Shown: in pieces, positions 54,478 to 63,830 of the stretch
Layout of the letters: every line of letters starts with the position of its first letter
How positions within the stretch are numbered: position 1 is the first letter of the stretch
NCBI RefSeq assembly: GCF_029889845.1
Contig: NZ_JARANV010000007.1
Coordinates: 1-64,000 of the forward strand
DNA from: Halomonas sp. 25-S5
GTDB taxonomy: Bacteria > Pseudomonadota > Gammaproteobacteria > Pseudomonadales > Halomonadaceae
Direction: 5' to 3'
DNA length: 64,000 nt
The notes under the pieces: generated by a model
The model's database searches: none
What the model saw: only the letters and a program-made list of their open reading frames with translations
Told to the model about the DNA's origin: nothing
Program-made: the position numbers and the translations under genes

Positions 54478-56187
54478 TTACTTCCCCAGCATCTCGGCTT
54501 CCACCGCCAGGATCTGCAGATGCACTTCGGGTAACCGGTGCAGGTGATCGGCGAGCCAGCCGAGCAACCTGGGTTGCAGGGCCAGGCGCAATTCCGCCAA
54601 GGAATCCACCTGGATCTCCTCGAGGCAGTCGTCCAGCCAGTCGGCGAAGGCGGCCTCGTCCATGGGGCTCGTCTGGCTGGCGTCGAGCATCAGCCGGCCG
54701 ATGCGGGTCCAGCCGGTGTCGGTGGCGGCCACCGAAATGGCCAGGTAAAGACTCCCATGGCGTGAGCGGTTGGCCCCGTCGCCGCTGCCCAGGCCGGGCA
54801 GGGCGGAGACCGCATCCTGGCTGATGATATGCGGCTGCTGGGGGTGACGCGCCTCCAGGGAAAGCCCCTCGGCATCCAGACGGATCAGGTCGCCGTTCAC
54901 CGGCGACACCGGTGCCTGGATGCCGAGCTCCTCGGCCAGCGCCCGGTGGGCCTGCTGGTGGCGAGCCTCGCCATGTACCGGCAGCAGGTGGCGGGGTTTC
55001 ACCCAGCCGTAGAAGGTGCGCAGTTCGTCCTGGGCCGGGTGGCCCGAGGCGTGCAGTTCGGGGTGATTCTCGTCGTCGAGGATGGCCACGCTGAAGTGCC
55101 TGAGGCCGCGCTTCAGGCGGTCGATCAGCCGCTCGTTGCCGGGGATGGCCTTGGCCGAGAAGATTACCGTGTCGCCGGCCATCAGCTCGAAGTGGGAATG
55201 GCGGCCTCGGGAGAGGCGGGACAGCGCGGCCCGCGGTTCGCCTTGGCTGCCAGTGGCGATCACCAGCACTTCTTCCGGCGGCAGATAGCCGAGGTCGGTC
55301 ACCGGTACCAGCGGCGGCAGGTCGTCCAGGTAGCCAAGCTGGCGTGCCACGCCCACCATGCGCTCCATGGAGCGCCCCATCAGGCTGACCCGGCGGCCGC
55401 AGCGCTCTGCCGCGCGGCCGATGGCCAGCACCCGCGCCAGGTTGCTGGCGAAGCAGCTCACCACCACGCGTCCCTCGCAGCGGGCGATGGCATGGGTCAG
55501 CGCCTCGGCGACCTCGCCCTCGCTGCGGGAGTGGCCGGGCATCGGCGCGTTGGTGGAGTCCCCCACCACCAGGTCCACGGGCGCGATGGCGCGAAAGGTC
55601 GCGGCCGAGATCGGCGGCCCGATCAGCGGCTCGGGATCGAGTTTCCAGTCACCGGTGTGCAGCACCCGGTGGTCGCCGGCGGCGATCAGCAGCGCGCAGC
55701 TCTCGGGAATCGAGTGGGTCAGCGGCAGGAAGCGCAGGGTGAAGGGGCCGGCCTCCAGCGCCTCGCCGGGCTCGATGACCCGGATGGCATCGGTAGCCAG
55801 CCCGCGTTCGACAAACTTGGCCCGCAGCAGGCCGGCGGCCAGCGGGGTGGCATGAATCGGGCAGCCCCACCGGGGCCACAGCCAGGCGGCGGCGCCGATA
55901 TGATCCTCGTGGCCATGGGTGATGATCAGCGCCCGGGGACGGATCGAGAGTGTCTCCAGGGTGGAGAGATCCGGTACCTGGAGTGGATTGTCCGGGAGGT
56001 CCTGACGGATCATCATGCCGCAGTCCACGGCGATCCAGGCCTCCTTGCCCCTCTCCCCATGACCCCTCTCTTCACGACCCAGGCCATAGAGGCTGAGGTT
56101 CATGCCGATCTCGCCACAGCCGCCCAACGGCAGGAAATGCAGGGGAGGGCGGCGACGAGGACGGATCTGGACGCGTGGTTGTGGCAT
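54478..56187 (-). CDS. rnj: Ribonuclease J-like metallo-beta-lactamase nuclease
   Basis: The 569-residue protein matches RNase J enzymes, zinc-dependent 5'-exo/endoribonucleases. Features are LPLGGCGEIGMNLSLYG, the metal motif THGHEDHIG (90-98), LTHSIPESCALLI, VIATGSQGEPRAALSRLSRG, IPGNERLIDRL, and the late ELHASGHPAQDELRTFYGWV with LLPVHGEARHQQ. A short insertion near residue 38-50 (REERGHGERGKEA) is coded by two imperfect 15-base repeats. The start at 56187 is preferred; 56223 is possible. RNase J is uncommon in gammaproteobacteria. Confidence 0.88.
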   Translation of the reverse strand: MPQPRVQIRPRRRPPLHFLPLGGCGEIGMNLSLYGLGREERGHGERGKEAWIAVDCGMMIRQDLPDNPLQVPDLSTLETLSIRPRALIITHGHEDHIGAAAWLWPRWGCPIHATPLAAGLLRAKFVERGLATDAIRVIEPGEALEAGPFTLRFLPLTHSIPESCALLIAAGDHRVLHTGDWKLDPEPLIGPPISAATFRAIAPVDLVVGDSTNAPMPGHSRSEGEVAEALTHAIARCEGRVVVSCFASNLARVLAIGRAAERCGRRVSLMGRSMERMVGVARQLGYLDDLPPLVPVTDLGYLPPEEVLVIATGSQGEPRAALSRLSRGRHSHFELMAGDTVIFSAKAIPGNERLIDRLKRGLRHFSVAILDDENHPELHASGHPAQDELRTFYGWVKPRHLLPVHGEARHQQAHRALAEELGIQAPVSPVNGDLIRLDAEGLSLEARHPQQPHIISQDAVSALPGLGSGDGANRSRHGSLYLAISVAATDTGWTRIGRLMLDASQTSPMDEAAFADWLDDCLEEIQVDSLAELRLALQPRLLGWLADHLHRLPEVHLQILAVEAEMLGK

Positions 56188-56293
56188 CGACGGGGGAACG
56201 GGCCTGGGAAAGTGTACGAACACTATACGGGAAGCCCGCTGGGCCCCACAACGCGGCCCTCAGGCATTCGCAGGGCAATCGCAGTTAGCCGAA

Positions 56294-56412
56294 GCGAGAG
56301 GCGCCGGGGACAGGTCAAAGGGGAGGTCCTATGCCAGGGATGGCATCGGTAGCGTACAGGGAAGTATTCACAGCGCCTCCCCGGCGGCCTGTCGCCGGAA
56401 CAGCCTCGAGCG
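56294..56412 (+). repeat. Intergenic repeat family, copy E (short form)
   Basis: GGGGACAGGTCAAAGGGGAGG, the core TCCTATGCCAGGGATGGCAT, GTATTCACAGCGCCTCCCC and GGCCTGTCGCCGG match the other short copies. It lies between the start of the RNase J gene and the end of the amino-acid ABC operon. Confidence 0.85.
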
Positions 56413-56448
56413 TTACTTCCATCTGCGATAGCCTTGAAGGCAGTCGGC

Positions 56449-57210
56449 TCAGGTCGGAGTGTCCAGCGCTACCTGGGTCGCCAGTACCTTGCGCAGGAAG
56501 TCCCGGGTGCGGGGGTCCTTCGGTGAACCGAAGAGCTGGCCGGGTGGTCCCTGTTCGACGATGCGCCCTCCCTCCATGAAGATCACCCGGTCCGCCACGT
56601 CCTGGGCGAAGCTCATCTCGTGGGTGACCACCAGCATGGTCTGGCGCTCCCGGGCCAGCTGCTTCATCAACCCCAGGACTTCCTCGACCCATTCCGGATC
56701 CAGTGAGGAGGTCGGCTCATCGAAGAGGATCACCTCGGCCTGGGCCGCCATGGCGCGCCCGATGCCGACCCGCTGCTGTTGGCCGCCGGACAGGGAGGCG
56801 GGGTAGGCATCGGCCTTGTCGGCCAGGCCGATGCGTTCCAGGATCTCCCTGGCCCGCGCATGGGCCTTCGCCTTGGGCCAGCGGTTGACGACGATCAGCC
56901 CCTCGGCGATGTTCTCCAGCGCCGTCTTGTTGGCGAACAGCGCATAGTTCTGGAACACGAAGGCCGTGCGCCGCCGTGCCGTCAGGATGTCGGCCTGGCT
57001 GGCCCGGGTGACGTCGACATCCAGATCGCCGATGGTCAGCCGGCCGGCATCCGGCCGCTCGAGGAAGTTCAGGCAACGCAACAGCGTCGACTTGCCGGTC
57101 CCTGAAGGGCCGATGACGACGATGATCTCGCCCTGCTCGATGGCCAGGTCGATGCCGTCGAGCACGGCGGTTCCGCCGAAGCGCTTGACGAGTCCCTGTA
57201 CCTTGATCAT
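56449..57210 (-). CDS. Amino-acid ABC transporter ATPase
   Basis: The 253-residue ATPase belongs to the polar amino-acid uptake family. It has Walker [10 protein letters not shown], signature [16 protein letters not shown], Walker [14 protein letters not shown] and H-loop THEMSFA. The start at 57210 overlaps the permease stop by four bases and gives the family N-terminus [12 protein letters not shown]. The open frame continues upstream through the permease gene in another frame, but that extension has no similarity. It is the last gene of a binding protein-permease-ATPase operon. Confidence 0.94.
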   Translation of the reverse strand: MIKVQGLVKRFGGTAVLDGIDLAIEQGEIIVVIGPSGTGKSTLLRCLNFLERPDAGRLTIGDLDVDVTRASQADILTARRRTAFVFQNYALFANKTALENIAEGLIVVNRWPKAKAHARAREILERIGLADKADAYPASLSGGQQQRVGIGRAMAAQAEVILFDEPTSSLDPEWVEEVLGLMKQLARERQTMLVVTHEMSFAQDVADRVIFMEGGRIVEQGPPGQLFGSPKDPRTRDFLRKVLATQVALDTPT

Positions 57211-57881
57211 CGGCGATACGCCTTGTTGAGTCGGGTTTCCAGACGCCGCTGAAACCAGGCCAGCAGCTCGACGATGATCCAGTAGAAGACCGCCACGGTG
57301 ATGAAGGCCTCGAAGTAGAGAAAGCTGCCGGCGGCCTCCTTCTGGGTGGCGCCCATCAGCTCGGTGACTCCCAGGGTGAATGCCAGGGAGGTGGCCTTGA
57401 TCATGTCGATGAAGTAGTTCATCAGCGTCGGGACCGCGACCCGCGTGGCCTGGGGCAGCACGATGCGCCGCATCAGCTGGCCGTTGGTCATGCCGATGGA
57501 GAGTGCCGCCTCCGTCTGGCTGCGATCGACCCCGACGATGGCGGCGCGAATGGATTCCGCCATGTAGGCCGAGAAGTGCAGGGTCAGGCCCATGATGGTG
57601 GCGGTAATGCCATTGATCTGGGTCAGGAAGGCCATCAGCTGGGGCAAGCCATAGTAGAACAGGAACAGTTGCACCAGCAGCGGCGTGCCACGAAAGAAGG
57701 AAATGAACAGCAGGGTGGCGGCGTTCAGCCCCGGGATGCGCAGCACGCGGATCACGGCGAGGCCACAGGCCAGCACCAGGGCCAGCGCCATCCCCACGGC
57801 GGCCATCTGCAGGGTCAGCGGCAGGTAGCGCAGCAGGACGGGCACCAGCCCCAGCATGTAGTCGACATCGAGCACTTGCAT
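57207..57881 (-). CDS. Amino-acid ABC transporter permease
   Basis: This 224-residue inner-membrane permease is of the His/Glu/Gln/Arg/opine type. It has five hydrophobic segments, the early [40 protein letters not shown], the conserved [20 protein letters not shown] and [20 protein letters not shown]. One permease gene implies a homodimeric channel. It lies 17 bases after the binding-protein gene's stop, in the same operon. Substrate class is polar amino acids, possibly cystine. Confidence 0.93.
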   Translation of the reverse strand: MQVLDVDYMLGLVPVLLRYLPLTLQMAAVGMALALVLACGLAVIRVLRIPGLNAATLLFISFFRGTPLLVQLFLFYYGLPQLMAFLTQINGITATIMGLTLHFSAYMAESIRAAIVGVDRSQTEAALSIGMTNGQLMRRIVLPQATRVAVPTLMNYFIDMIKATSLAFTLGVTELMGATQKEAAGSFLYFEAFITVAVFYWIIVELLAWFQRRLETRLNKAYRR

Positions 57882-57898
57882 AGGAGCGACTCAACGCC

Positions 57899-58657
57899 TC
57901 ACGGGCGAGTGATGTCGGTGCCGAACCACTCTTCCGAGATCGCCTGCAGCTTGCCCGACTCGCGCAGGCTGGCCAGCGCGGCGTCGACCCGGTCACGCAG
58001 GGCGCGGTCCTCCTCGGTGTCGCGGAAAGGCAGGGCATTGCGGATCTTGGAGAACGGCTGGCCGGCCAGCGCCAGGGGCAGCGGCTTCTCCTTGATCACC
58101 TGGCTGGCACTCACTCGGTCCATGACGAAGGCGTCGACGCGGCCCAGGGCGGTGTCCTGCTCGATGTTGCTTTCGTAGGTCCGGATGTCGATCTCGTCGG
58201 CGTAGGGCAGTTCGCGCAGCAGCTGCTCGTAGTTGGAGCCGAGGTTGACGGCAACCGTCTTGCCTTTCAGGTCCTCGGCACCCTGGACTTCTTCGTTGCC
58301 CGCCTTGACCACGACCTGGGCGCCGTCGTAGACGTAGGGCTCGGTGAAGGCGTACTTGGCGGCCCGCTCCTCGGTGATGGTGATCTGGTTGGCGATGGTG
58401 TCGATCCGGCCGGACTCGAGCATGCCGAACAGCCCCGAGAAGTTCGCCGTGACGAACTCGACCTCGACGTCCATCTCCTCGGCCACGGCTTCCATGACAT
58501 CCACCTCGAAGCCCTGGAGCTCGTCCTGCTCGACGAAGGTGAAGGGGAAGTAGCCGCCGGACATGCCGACCCTGATGGCGTGATCATCGGCCTGAGCCAG
58601 GCTGCCGGTGGTCATCAGGCCAGCGGTCAGGGCGGTGAGGGCAATGCGTTTGAGCAT
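57899..58657 (-). CDS. Amino-acid ABC transporter binding protein
   Basis: The 252-residue periplasmic receptor has a signal peptide ([20 protein letters not shown]) and the SBP family-3 fold: [60 protein letters not shown], and [13 protein letters not shown]. The [13 protein letters not shown] segment resembles cystine-binding TcyJ/FliY and its relatives. Cystine or another polar amino acid is the likely ligand; this is not proven. It is first in its operon. Confidence 0.92.
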   Translation of the reverse strand: MLKRIALTALTAGLMTTGSLAQADDHAIRVGMSGGYFPFTFVEQDELQGFEVDVMEAVAEEMDVEVEFVTANFSGLFGMLESGRIDTIANQITITEERAAKYAFTEPYVYDGAQVVVKAGNEEVQGAEDLKGKTVAVNLGSNYEQLLRELPYADEIDIRTYESNIEQDTALGRVDAFVMDRVSASQVIKEKPLPLALAGQPFSKIRNALPFRDTEEDRALRDRVDAALASLRESGKLQAISEEWFGTDITRP

Positions 58658-58889
58658 GGGATTGCTCCTGTGGTTTCGCTGAAACTAGGAAATCCGGCAC
58701 GGCGTTCGTGTCGTTGATGGATAAATACACTAGGGAATAAGAAAACGTTTTTCCAATAGCCTTTGGTTATGAGCTATGCAGGGGTAGGCCGCCGGGTAGG
58801 TTCGGTGTGGTAAGCCGTCATGCTGCCTATGCGAAAGGGGATGACCGAATGTCGACTCCCCTTGGATGTGGAAGTGTTGCTCCGAGTGC

Positions 58890-59693
58890 TCAATTCACTT
58901 GATTCAGACTATTCGCGTCGGTCGCTGCTCTGAGGCGAGCCAGCATGGGCCTCAGATCCGGTCCCAGAGACTCGAGCGCAGGCCGTGCGTAGTAATACCC
59001 CTGCTGGCGTGTAATGCCCATGCCTGCTAGCCACAAGGCTTCGCCGCGGGTCTCGACACCTTCTGCGATCAGCAGTACCCCCAGCTCGTCTCCGAGGCCC
59101 TTGACCGCGCGGATCAGTGCCTGTCGTCGGATGTCGTGGTGGCACCCCATCACCAGCTCTCGATCGATCTTCAGCCGGTCGGGTTTCAGGTCGGTGAGCA
59201 GGTCCAGGTTGGCATAGCCGTTGCCGAAGTCGTCCAAGGCAGTCGCGAACCCCATGGATCGGTAGCTCTCGATGATCCGGTTCAGGTGGTGCCGGTCTGT
59301 GACGCGTTCTGTCTCGGTGAACTCGAAGACAAGTCGATTGGTCGGCCATCCTACGCGATGACAAACATCAAGCGTGGCCTGGATGCACGCCTCGGGCTCA
59401 TAGACGGCGTTGGGTAAAAAGTTGATCGATAGGTTTTGCTTCATGCCGAGCCTGCTTGCCAGCTCGATGGCACGGACGCGGCAGGCCTGGTCGAAACGGT
59501 AAAGCAGGTCGTCGGTTACCTGGGAGAGTATGCTCCATGCCGACTCGCCCCGCGGGCCGCGCACGAGCGCTTCATAGGTGGTGATCTGTGCTTCACTGAT
59601 GTCAACGATCGGCTGAAACGCCATTGTGAAGTCGAAAGGGAGTTCCCCTATGCACCTTCCGCAGTGTCCCTCAGCCCTTGCGCAATGACTCAT
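58890..59693 (-). CDS. EAL-domain cyclic-di-GMP phosphodiesterase
   Basis: The 267-residue cytoplasmic protein is almost entirely one EAL domain. The catalytic set appears complete: Glu41 in YEALVRG, Asn91 in SINFLPN, the FEFTETE segment (124-128), Asp154/Asp155 in ALDDFGNG, Lys175 in KIDREL, Glu211 in IAEGVET and Gln231 in QQGYYYARP. It should hydrolyse c-di-GMP and favour motility. Its short N-terminus carries Cys4, Cys11 and Cys14, a possible metal or redox site. AAAGGAC precedes the start. It follows motB in the flagellar block. Confidence 0.9.
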   Translation of the reverse strand: MSHCARAEGHCGRCIGELPFDFTMAFQPIVDISEAQITTYEALVRGPRGESAWSILSQVTDDLLYRFDQACRVRAIELASRLGMKQNLSINFLPNAVYEPEACIQATLDVCHRVGWPTNRLVFEFTETERVTDRHHLNRIIESYRSMGFATALDDFGNGYANLDLLTDLKPDRLKIDRELVMGCHHDIRRQALIRAVKGLGDELGVLLIAEGVETRGEALWLAGMGITRQQGYYYARPALESLGPDLRPMLARLRAATDANSLNQVN

Positions 59694-59727
59694 ATATTGT
59701 CCTTTTTACAACAGCTTATCGGTTTCT

Positions 59728-60423
59728 TCATCCGCCGCTGGTGAGCAATAGCTCGACACGACGGTTGGCCGCACGTCCACTGCTTGTCTCGTTGTTCTCA
59801 AGAGGTTGGGTATCGGCATAGCCGATGGCACGCAGACGCCCCTCGGGTAGACCGGCCGATGCAAGGTAGCGCAGTACCGAGATGGCACGGCCGGTGGAGA
59901 GCTCCCAGTTGGAGGGGAAGCGTTTCGTGGAGATAGGAATGTTGTCGGTATGCCCCTCGACCGATATTCGCCCATCGAATGTCAGAAGAGTCTCCATCAG
60001 TCCTTGCAGGACTATCCGTCCCCGAGGAGTCAGCCTGTCCTGCCCACTGGCAAACAGCAGGTTATTGTCGATGCGTAGCGTGATCCCTCTGTCGCCCTCG
60101 GCAACGCTGACACCCTCAATCTCCAGTCCTTTGAAACGCGGCTGCAGGCCCTCGTGACGAGGCCTCAGGCCGGAGGTCATTGGGGCAACGCCGGTAGCGG
60201 CAGCGATGGAGGCAGATTGAGCCTGGGGAGATACCGATGGCATTGCCTGGCCGGGGAGCTGGTTGCCACTGGTGGCCTGGCCTTTGCCTGTCATCGAAAG
60301 GAGAAGGACGAAAAGGGTGATCAGCAAGGTGAGGACGTCCAAGTAGCTCATCAGCCAACTCTCACTGTCTCCGTCACCCTGGCTGGGTGGGCTGAGTGCC
60401 TGGCGGATGTCCCGGTCACGCAT
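59728..60423 (-). CDS. motB: Flagellar motor stator protein, MotB/MotD type
   Basis: This 231-residue stator subunit anchors to peptidoglycan. It has an N-terminal charged segment, one transmembrane helix with the proton-path aspartate in MSYLDVLTLLITLFVLLL, and an OmpA/MotB peptidoglycan domain (ISVEGHTDNIPISTKRFPSN, WELSTGRAISVLRYL, NRRVELLL). The start at 60423 overlaps the motA end by eight bases. In this gene order it corresponds to P. aeruginosa MotD. A sodium- or proton-dependence cannot be decided. Confidence 0.92.
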   Translation of the reverse strand: MRDRDIRQALSPPSQGDGDSESWLMSYLDVLTLLITLFVLLLSMTGKGQATSGNQLPGQAMPSVSPQAQSASIAAATGVAPMTSGLRPRHEGLQPRFKGLEIEGVSVAEGDRGITLRIDNNLLFASGQDRLTPRGRIVLQGLMETLLTFDGRISVEGHTDNIPISTKRFPSNWELSTGRAISVLRYLASAGLPEGRLRAIGYADTQPLENNETSSGRAANRRVELLLTSGG

Positions 60424-61237
60424 GCTGGCTGGTCTCACTGCTGTCACGCTGCCGGGCGGGAGGCTCCGGGTCACGAATCTCGTCATGATAGTTGGCGACG
60501 AAAGAATTCAGGGTCTCTTCGATGAACGATGGCAGGCGACGCTTGGTGATCAGCGAGATGCCCTCGAGCACCATGTTCATCGCAATCAGGCGCTCCTCGG
60601 TGCGACGCTCGAGCTTCACCGCAATCGGCTTGAAGATCAGGTTGGCCAGCAGAATGCCGTAGAAGGTGGTGAGCAGGGCAACGGCCATCCTGGGGCCGAT
60701 CACGTTCAAGTCACCTGCCTCCATGACTTCCAGCATGTTGACCAGACCCACCAGCGTTCCGATCATCCCGAAGGCAGGTGCGTAGTTGGCCATGGTGCGG
60801 AAGATCTGTGCTTCGGCGTGCTCGCGGGCCTTGAGCCGGGAGATCCGCCAGCGAAGCAGGTCGAAGATCTCGTCCTCCTTGGTATTGGCGATCACCAGCT
60901 GGATGCCGGTACGCAGAAAGGGGTTGCGTGTCTGCTCCAGGGACGCCTCCACCGCGCGGACGTCACCCTTCAGCCACAGCCGGGACATATCGACCAGCTC
61001 GCTGATGTCATCGCGGATATAGGTGTTCTCTCGACGGAATACGATGGCGACCAGTCGCACTACCCTCAGCACCTCCTTGAGGGGGTAGCTGATGAAGGTC
61101 GCGGCCAGGGTGCCGGCCACGACGATGCCGAGTCCCGGGAGGTTGATGAAGCTTTGTGGTGATTCGGCGGTAAAGAGCAGGACGCTGGCGAGCAGCACGC
61201 AGCTGGCCAGTATTCCGATCAGTGTCGAGGGGTTCAT
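60416..61237 (-). CDS. motA: Flagellar motor stator protein, MotA/MotC type
   Basis: The 273-residue membrane subunit of the stator has four hydrophobic segments. Features are NLPGLGIVVAGTLAATFISY, a cytoplasmic loop with charged residues (RRENTYIRDDISELVDMSRL), and the conserved MANYAPAFGMIGTLVGLVNM with MAVALLTTFYGILLANLIFK. A sigma-28 promoter sits 40 bases upstream. It forms a motA-motB pair; P. aeruginosa calls the equivalent pair motCD. Confidence 0.94.
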   Translation of the reverse strand: MNPSTLIGILASCVLLASVLLFTAESPQSFINLPGLGIVVAGTLAATFISYPLKEVLRVVRLVAIVFRRENTYIRDDISELVDMSRLWLKGDVRAVEASLEQTRNPFLRTGIQLVIANTKEDEIFDLLRWRISRLKAREHAEAQIFRTMANYAPAFGMIGTLVGLVNMLEVMEAGDLNVIGPRMAVALLTTFYGILLANLIFKPIAVKLERRTEERLIAMNMVLEGISLITKRRLPSFIEETLNSFVANYHDEIRDPEPPARQRDSSETSQHA

Positions 61238-61276
61238 GAACGGCTCCTGACCGTAGAGTGCATTCGCATACTTCAG

Positions 61277-61303
61277 TTATCGGACGCCGTGCAGGATACT
61301 TTA
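61277..61303 (-). promoter_or_regulatory. Sigma-28 (FliA) promoter of motAB
   Basis: On the minus strand TAAAGTAT, eleven bases, then TCCGATAA matches the FliA consensus TAAAGTTT-N11-GCCGATAA with one or two changes. It lies 40 bases before the motA start. fliA itself is only 1.4 kb away in the same cluster. Confidence 0.85.
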
Positions 61304-61427
61304 ATGTTGCTGCTCCAGGGCGCGGACAGCCGAGAAAGAGGGTGATACCCTTGGGGCCACCCAAGCCTGCCGAGAATGGCACTCCACCGCCCGCAGAGCA
61401 GGTAGGCATCGCAGGGAGTGATACATC

Positions 61428-62618
61428 ATGACAGGGCGAGAAGAGACGGATCGCTTCACCATAGCCATGCATCCGATTCACGACGTCGAGTATGAGCATG
61501 TGGCCGACCGCCTCATCTATCAGCACCATGACCGCGATCCTGATGATCCGGTGAGCCGCACGGCGAAGGCCCTGAGCAGCGTCCTGTATGAACTGGACGA
61601 GCGGCAGTCCCGTGAGCTCTTCATCGAGCTTCCCGCGGAGTGGCTGGTACGCCTCGACCTGTTGCCGACGCCACCCTACCAGGTGGTCATCGGCCTGCCC
61701 CGGGGCCTCGAGATCACGCCGGAGCTGGCGGAGAGCCTGCGCAGTATCCGCGAGCGGAATTACCGCATCGCCGTGCCCGACCCCGCGCCTCAGGCCATGG
61801 GGTCCGACCTGCAAGCCGTGGCTGACATCATCGAGATTGATGCCTCCCAGGCCCTTGACCTCGAGCGGCTGGACACCCTCAAGGCGAAGGGGTATCGGTT
61901 GCTGGCAGAGCATATCCAGGACCATGAGCAGCTTGAGCAATGCCTGGCCGCCGGCTGCGACTACATCAATGGCCGCTATCTCTCAGAGCCCCACTATCAC
62001 GCTTCCAGGCCGCGAGGGCGCCACGGCAATCGTGCCGCCCAGTTGAGGCTGATCAACGAGCTCTATCGTGAGGACGCCGACCTTCATCGTCTTCATGACC
62101 TTCTCCTGCAGATGCCGCACCTGCATGTGGCGATCCTGCGCCGAGCCAACTCCAGCTATTTCGGCCAGAGCCACCAGCAATCTGATCTGCGACGCGCGAT
62201 GCAGGTGATCGGCCTCAACGAGTTGCGCCGGCTGGTGATGACGATCTCGCTGGCCAGCGAGATGCCGTCATCGCGCATCACGGTGAGGCTGGCATTGATC
62301 CGCGCCTACATGTGCCAGAACCTGGCCGAGCCCTTCCGCAATATCGATCCTGAGGACGCGTTCACCACGGGCCTGTTTTCGATGATGGCGGCGCTGCTGG
62401 ATGAGGATCAGGCCACCCTGCTGGCCCAGCTGCCGCTCGACGACGCCATCCTTCGGGCCCTTGAGCATCACGAGGGCCACTTGGGAGCCATCCTGGCGAT
62501 CTGCGAGGAGCATGAGCAGCAGCTGGCGGGCAACACGCCTGACCACACCGCCGAACGGCTGCAGGAATGCTATCTCGAGGCCCTGGAGAGGACCGCCACC
62601 CTGATGGGGCGCTTCTAG
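61428..62618 (+). CDS. Degenerate-EAL/HDOD signalling protein
   Basis: The 396-residue protein has the YuxH-like architecture. A degenerate EAL half (about 1-190, beginning FTIAMHPIHDVEYEHVADRL and lacking the EAL catalytic residues) leads into an HDOD domain (about 205-396, with LLLQMPHLHVAILRRANSSY, QVIGLNELRRLVMTISLA). Such proteins are thought to act in signal-dependent protein-protein contacts, not c-di-GMP hydrolysis. It is transcribed against the flagellar genes, between motA and fliA. Confidence 0.85.
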   Translation: MTGREETDRFTIAMHPIHDVEYEHVADRLIYQHHDRDPDDPVSRTAKALSSVLYELDERQSRELFIELPAEWLVRLDLLPTPPYQVVIGLPRGLEITPELAESLRSIRERNYRIAVPDPAPQAMGSDLQAVADIIEIDASQALDLERLDTLKAKGYRLLAEHIQDHEQLEQCLAAGCDYINGRYLSEPHYHASRPRGRHGNRAAQLRLINELYREDADLHRLHDLLLQMPHLHVAILRRANSSYFGQSHQQSDLRRAMQVIGLNELRRLVMTISLASEMPSSRITVRLALIRAYMCQNLAEPFRNIDPEDAFTTGLFSMMAALLDEDQATLLAQLPLDDAILRALEHHEGHLGAILAICEEHEQQLAGNTPDHTAERLQECYLEALERTATLMGRF

Positions 62619-62664
62619 CGCCGCCGGGTGACGTGCCGCCATTTCCATCCCGGAGAGCGCGGCG

Positions 62665-63369
62665 TCAGCTGGGCTCGTAGAGCCTTGCCCGCAGGCGGCT
62701 GACCGCCTGGCTGTGCAGCTGGCAGACTCGCGATTCCGATACGCCCAGCACTGCCCCGATCTCCTTCAGGTTGAGCTCTTCCTGGTAGTAGAGCGCCATG
62801 AGCAGCGTCTCACGCTCGGGCAGCGCCTCGATGGCCTCGATGATCTGCTCCCGTTTTTCCTGATCCACCAGCCGGGAGAACGGGCTTTCCAGGGCTCGGC
62901 TTTCAAGCCGAGACTCTCCCCCTTCGGCCATCAGTTCCTCGAAGGGCAGCAGCTGGCCACTGTTGGTATCGTTAAGCAGGCGCCGATAGTCCGCCAGGGG
63001 CATCTCGAGCTCCGTCGCGATTTCCGTCTCCTCGGGTGGTCGCCCCAGATGCTGCTCCAATCGCCGCACTGCTTCATCAACGGCCCTGGCGCTGCGCCGA
63101 ACGCTGCGTGGCAGCCAGTCCCGGCTGCGTAGCTCGTCCAGCATGGCACCGCGGATACGCTGGTTGGCGAAGGTCGCAAAGCTTGCGCCCTTACCCGAGT
63201 TGAATCGACCCATGGCTTCCAGCAACCCGACAGTGCCGGCCTGAATCAGGTCGTCCAACTCGATGCTGGCTGGCAGTCGTACCTGCAGGGCGAGTGCCTG
63301 ACGGCGCACCATGGGCAGGTACTCTGTCAGCAGTTCTCCCTGATCGATCTTCCCTTGTGCCGTATACAT
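62665..63369 (-). CDS. fliA: RNA polymerase sigma-28 factor FliA
   Basis: FliA directs RNA polymerase to late flagellar and motility genes. The 234-residue protein has sigma region 2 (LPASIELDDLIQAGTVGLLE, FATFANQRIRGAMLDELRSR, DWLPRSVRR), region 3 and the region-4 helix-turn-helix LKEIGAVLGVSESRVCQLHS. A promoter of its type lies before motA in this window. CAAGAGG precedes the start at 63369. Confidence 0.97.
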   Translation of the reverse strand: MYTAQGKIDQGELLTEYLPMVRRQALALQVRLPASIELDDLIQAGTVGLLEAMGRFNSGKGASFATFANQRIRGAMLDELRSRDWLPRSVRRSARAVDEAVRRLEQHLGRPPEETEIATELEMPLADYRRLLNDTNSGQLLPFEELMAEGGESRLESRALESPFSRLVDQEKREQIIEAIEALPERETLLMALYYQEELNLKEIGAVLGVSESRVCQLHSQAVSRLRARLYEPS

Positions 63370-63434
63370 CCTCTTGCCTCACAGCTGGTCAGCAGTACCA
63401 CCTGCTTGTTCGGGTGGTGTTGTCGGATTCGTTT

Positions 63435-63830
63435 TTACCGATGGTTCACTATCACCTGAAGCCCACTTACCGTCACTGGAGGATGCCCCTCCGGTAGGGA
63501 GAAGCGGAATTCCAGCGCGACGTCGGCTGCCAGTCCGGCCAGTGCGCGGGTTGTGCCGCGTGGGCTTGGTAGCGATGTGCAATCGGCCGGGTGGCAAAGT
63601 CTGACGTTCAGGGTGTCTCCCGGTGGGAGCCGGTAGTGCCAGACGATACTCTGGATCACTCGATTGCCGGCTTGCGTACCGACGGGGCCTAGAGAGTCAG
63701 ACGATGTTTCGCGGTCTGCCATGCTGACCCTGGTCTCAGAGGCATTGGCGACCCAACTGCCAGCGGCATGCCCTTCAGCGCAGGCGACCGCGAGAACCAA
63801 TCCCAGGGCATATCGTCCGGTGCGCCTCAT
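63435..63830 (-). CDS. flhE: Flagellar protein FlhE
   Basis: The 131-residue secreted protein has a signal peptide (YALGLVLAVACAEGHAAGSW). The FlhE pattern follows: SIVWHYRLPPGDTLNVRLCH with the paired cysteine shortly after, and the C-terminal VSGLQVIVNHR, which closely resembles E. coli FlhE (VQSNQVIVNYR). FlhE is a periplasmic factor that limits proton leakage through the flagellar export gate. It lies one gene upstream of fliA, and its start overlaps the previous stop by four bases. Confidence 0.85.
   Translation of the reverse strand: MRRTGRYALGLVLAVACAEGHAAGSWVANASETRVSMADRETSSDSLGPVGTQAGNRVIQSIVWHYRLPPGDTLNVRLCHPADCTSLPSPRGTTRALAGLAADVALEFRFSLPEGHPPVTVSGLQVIVNHR

Noticed and set aside
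56449-58038. A 529-residue fusion of an upstream segment with the amino-acid ABC ATPase
   Set aside because: The upstream part reads through the permease and binding-protein genes in another frame without similarity; the ATPase starts at 57210.
59716-59722. CCGATAA on the minus strand before the EAL gene, like a sigma-28 -10 box
   Set aside because: There is no TAAA-type -35 element at the right distance, and the site is inside the motB coding end.
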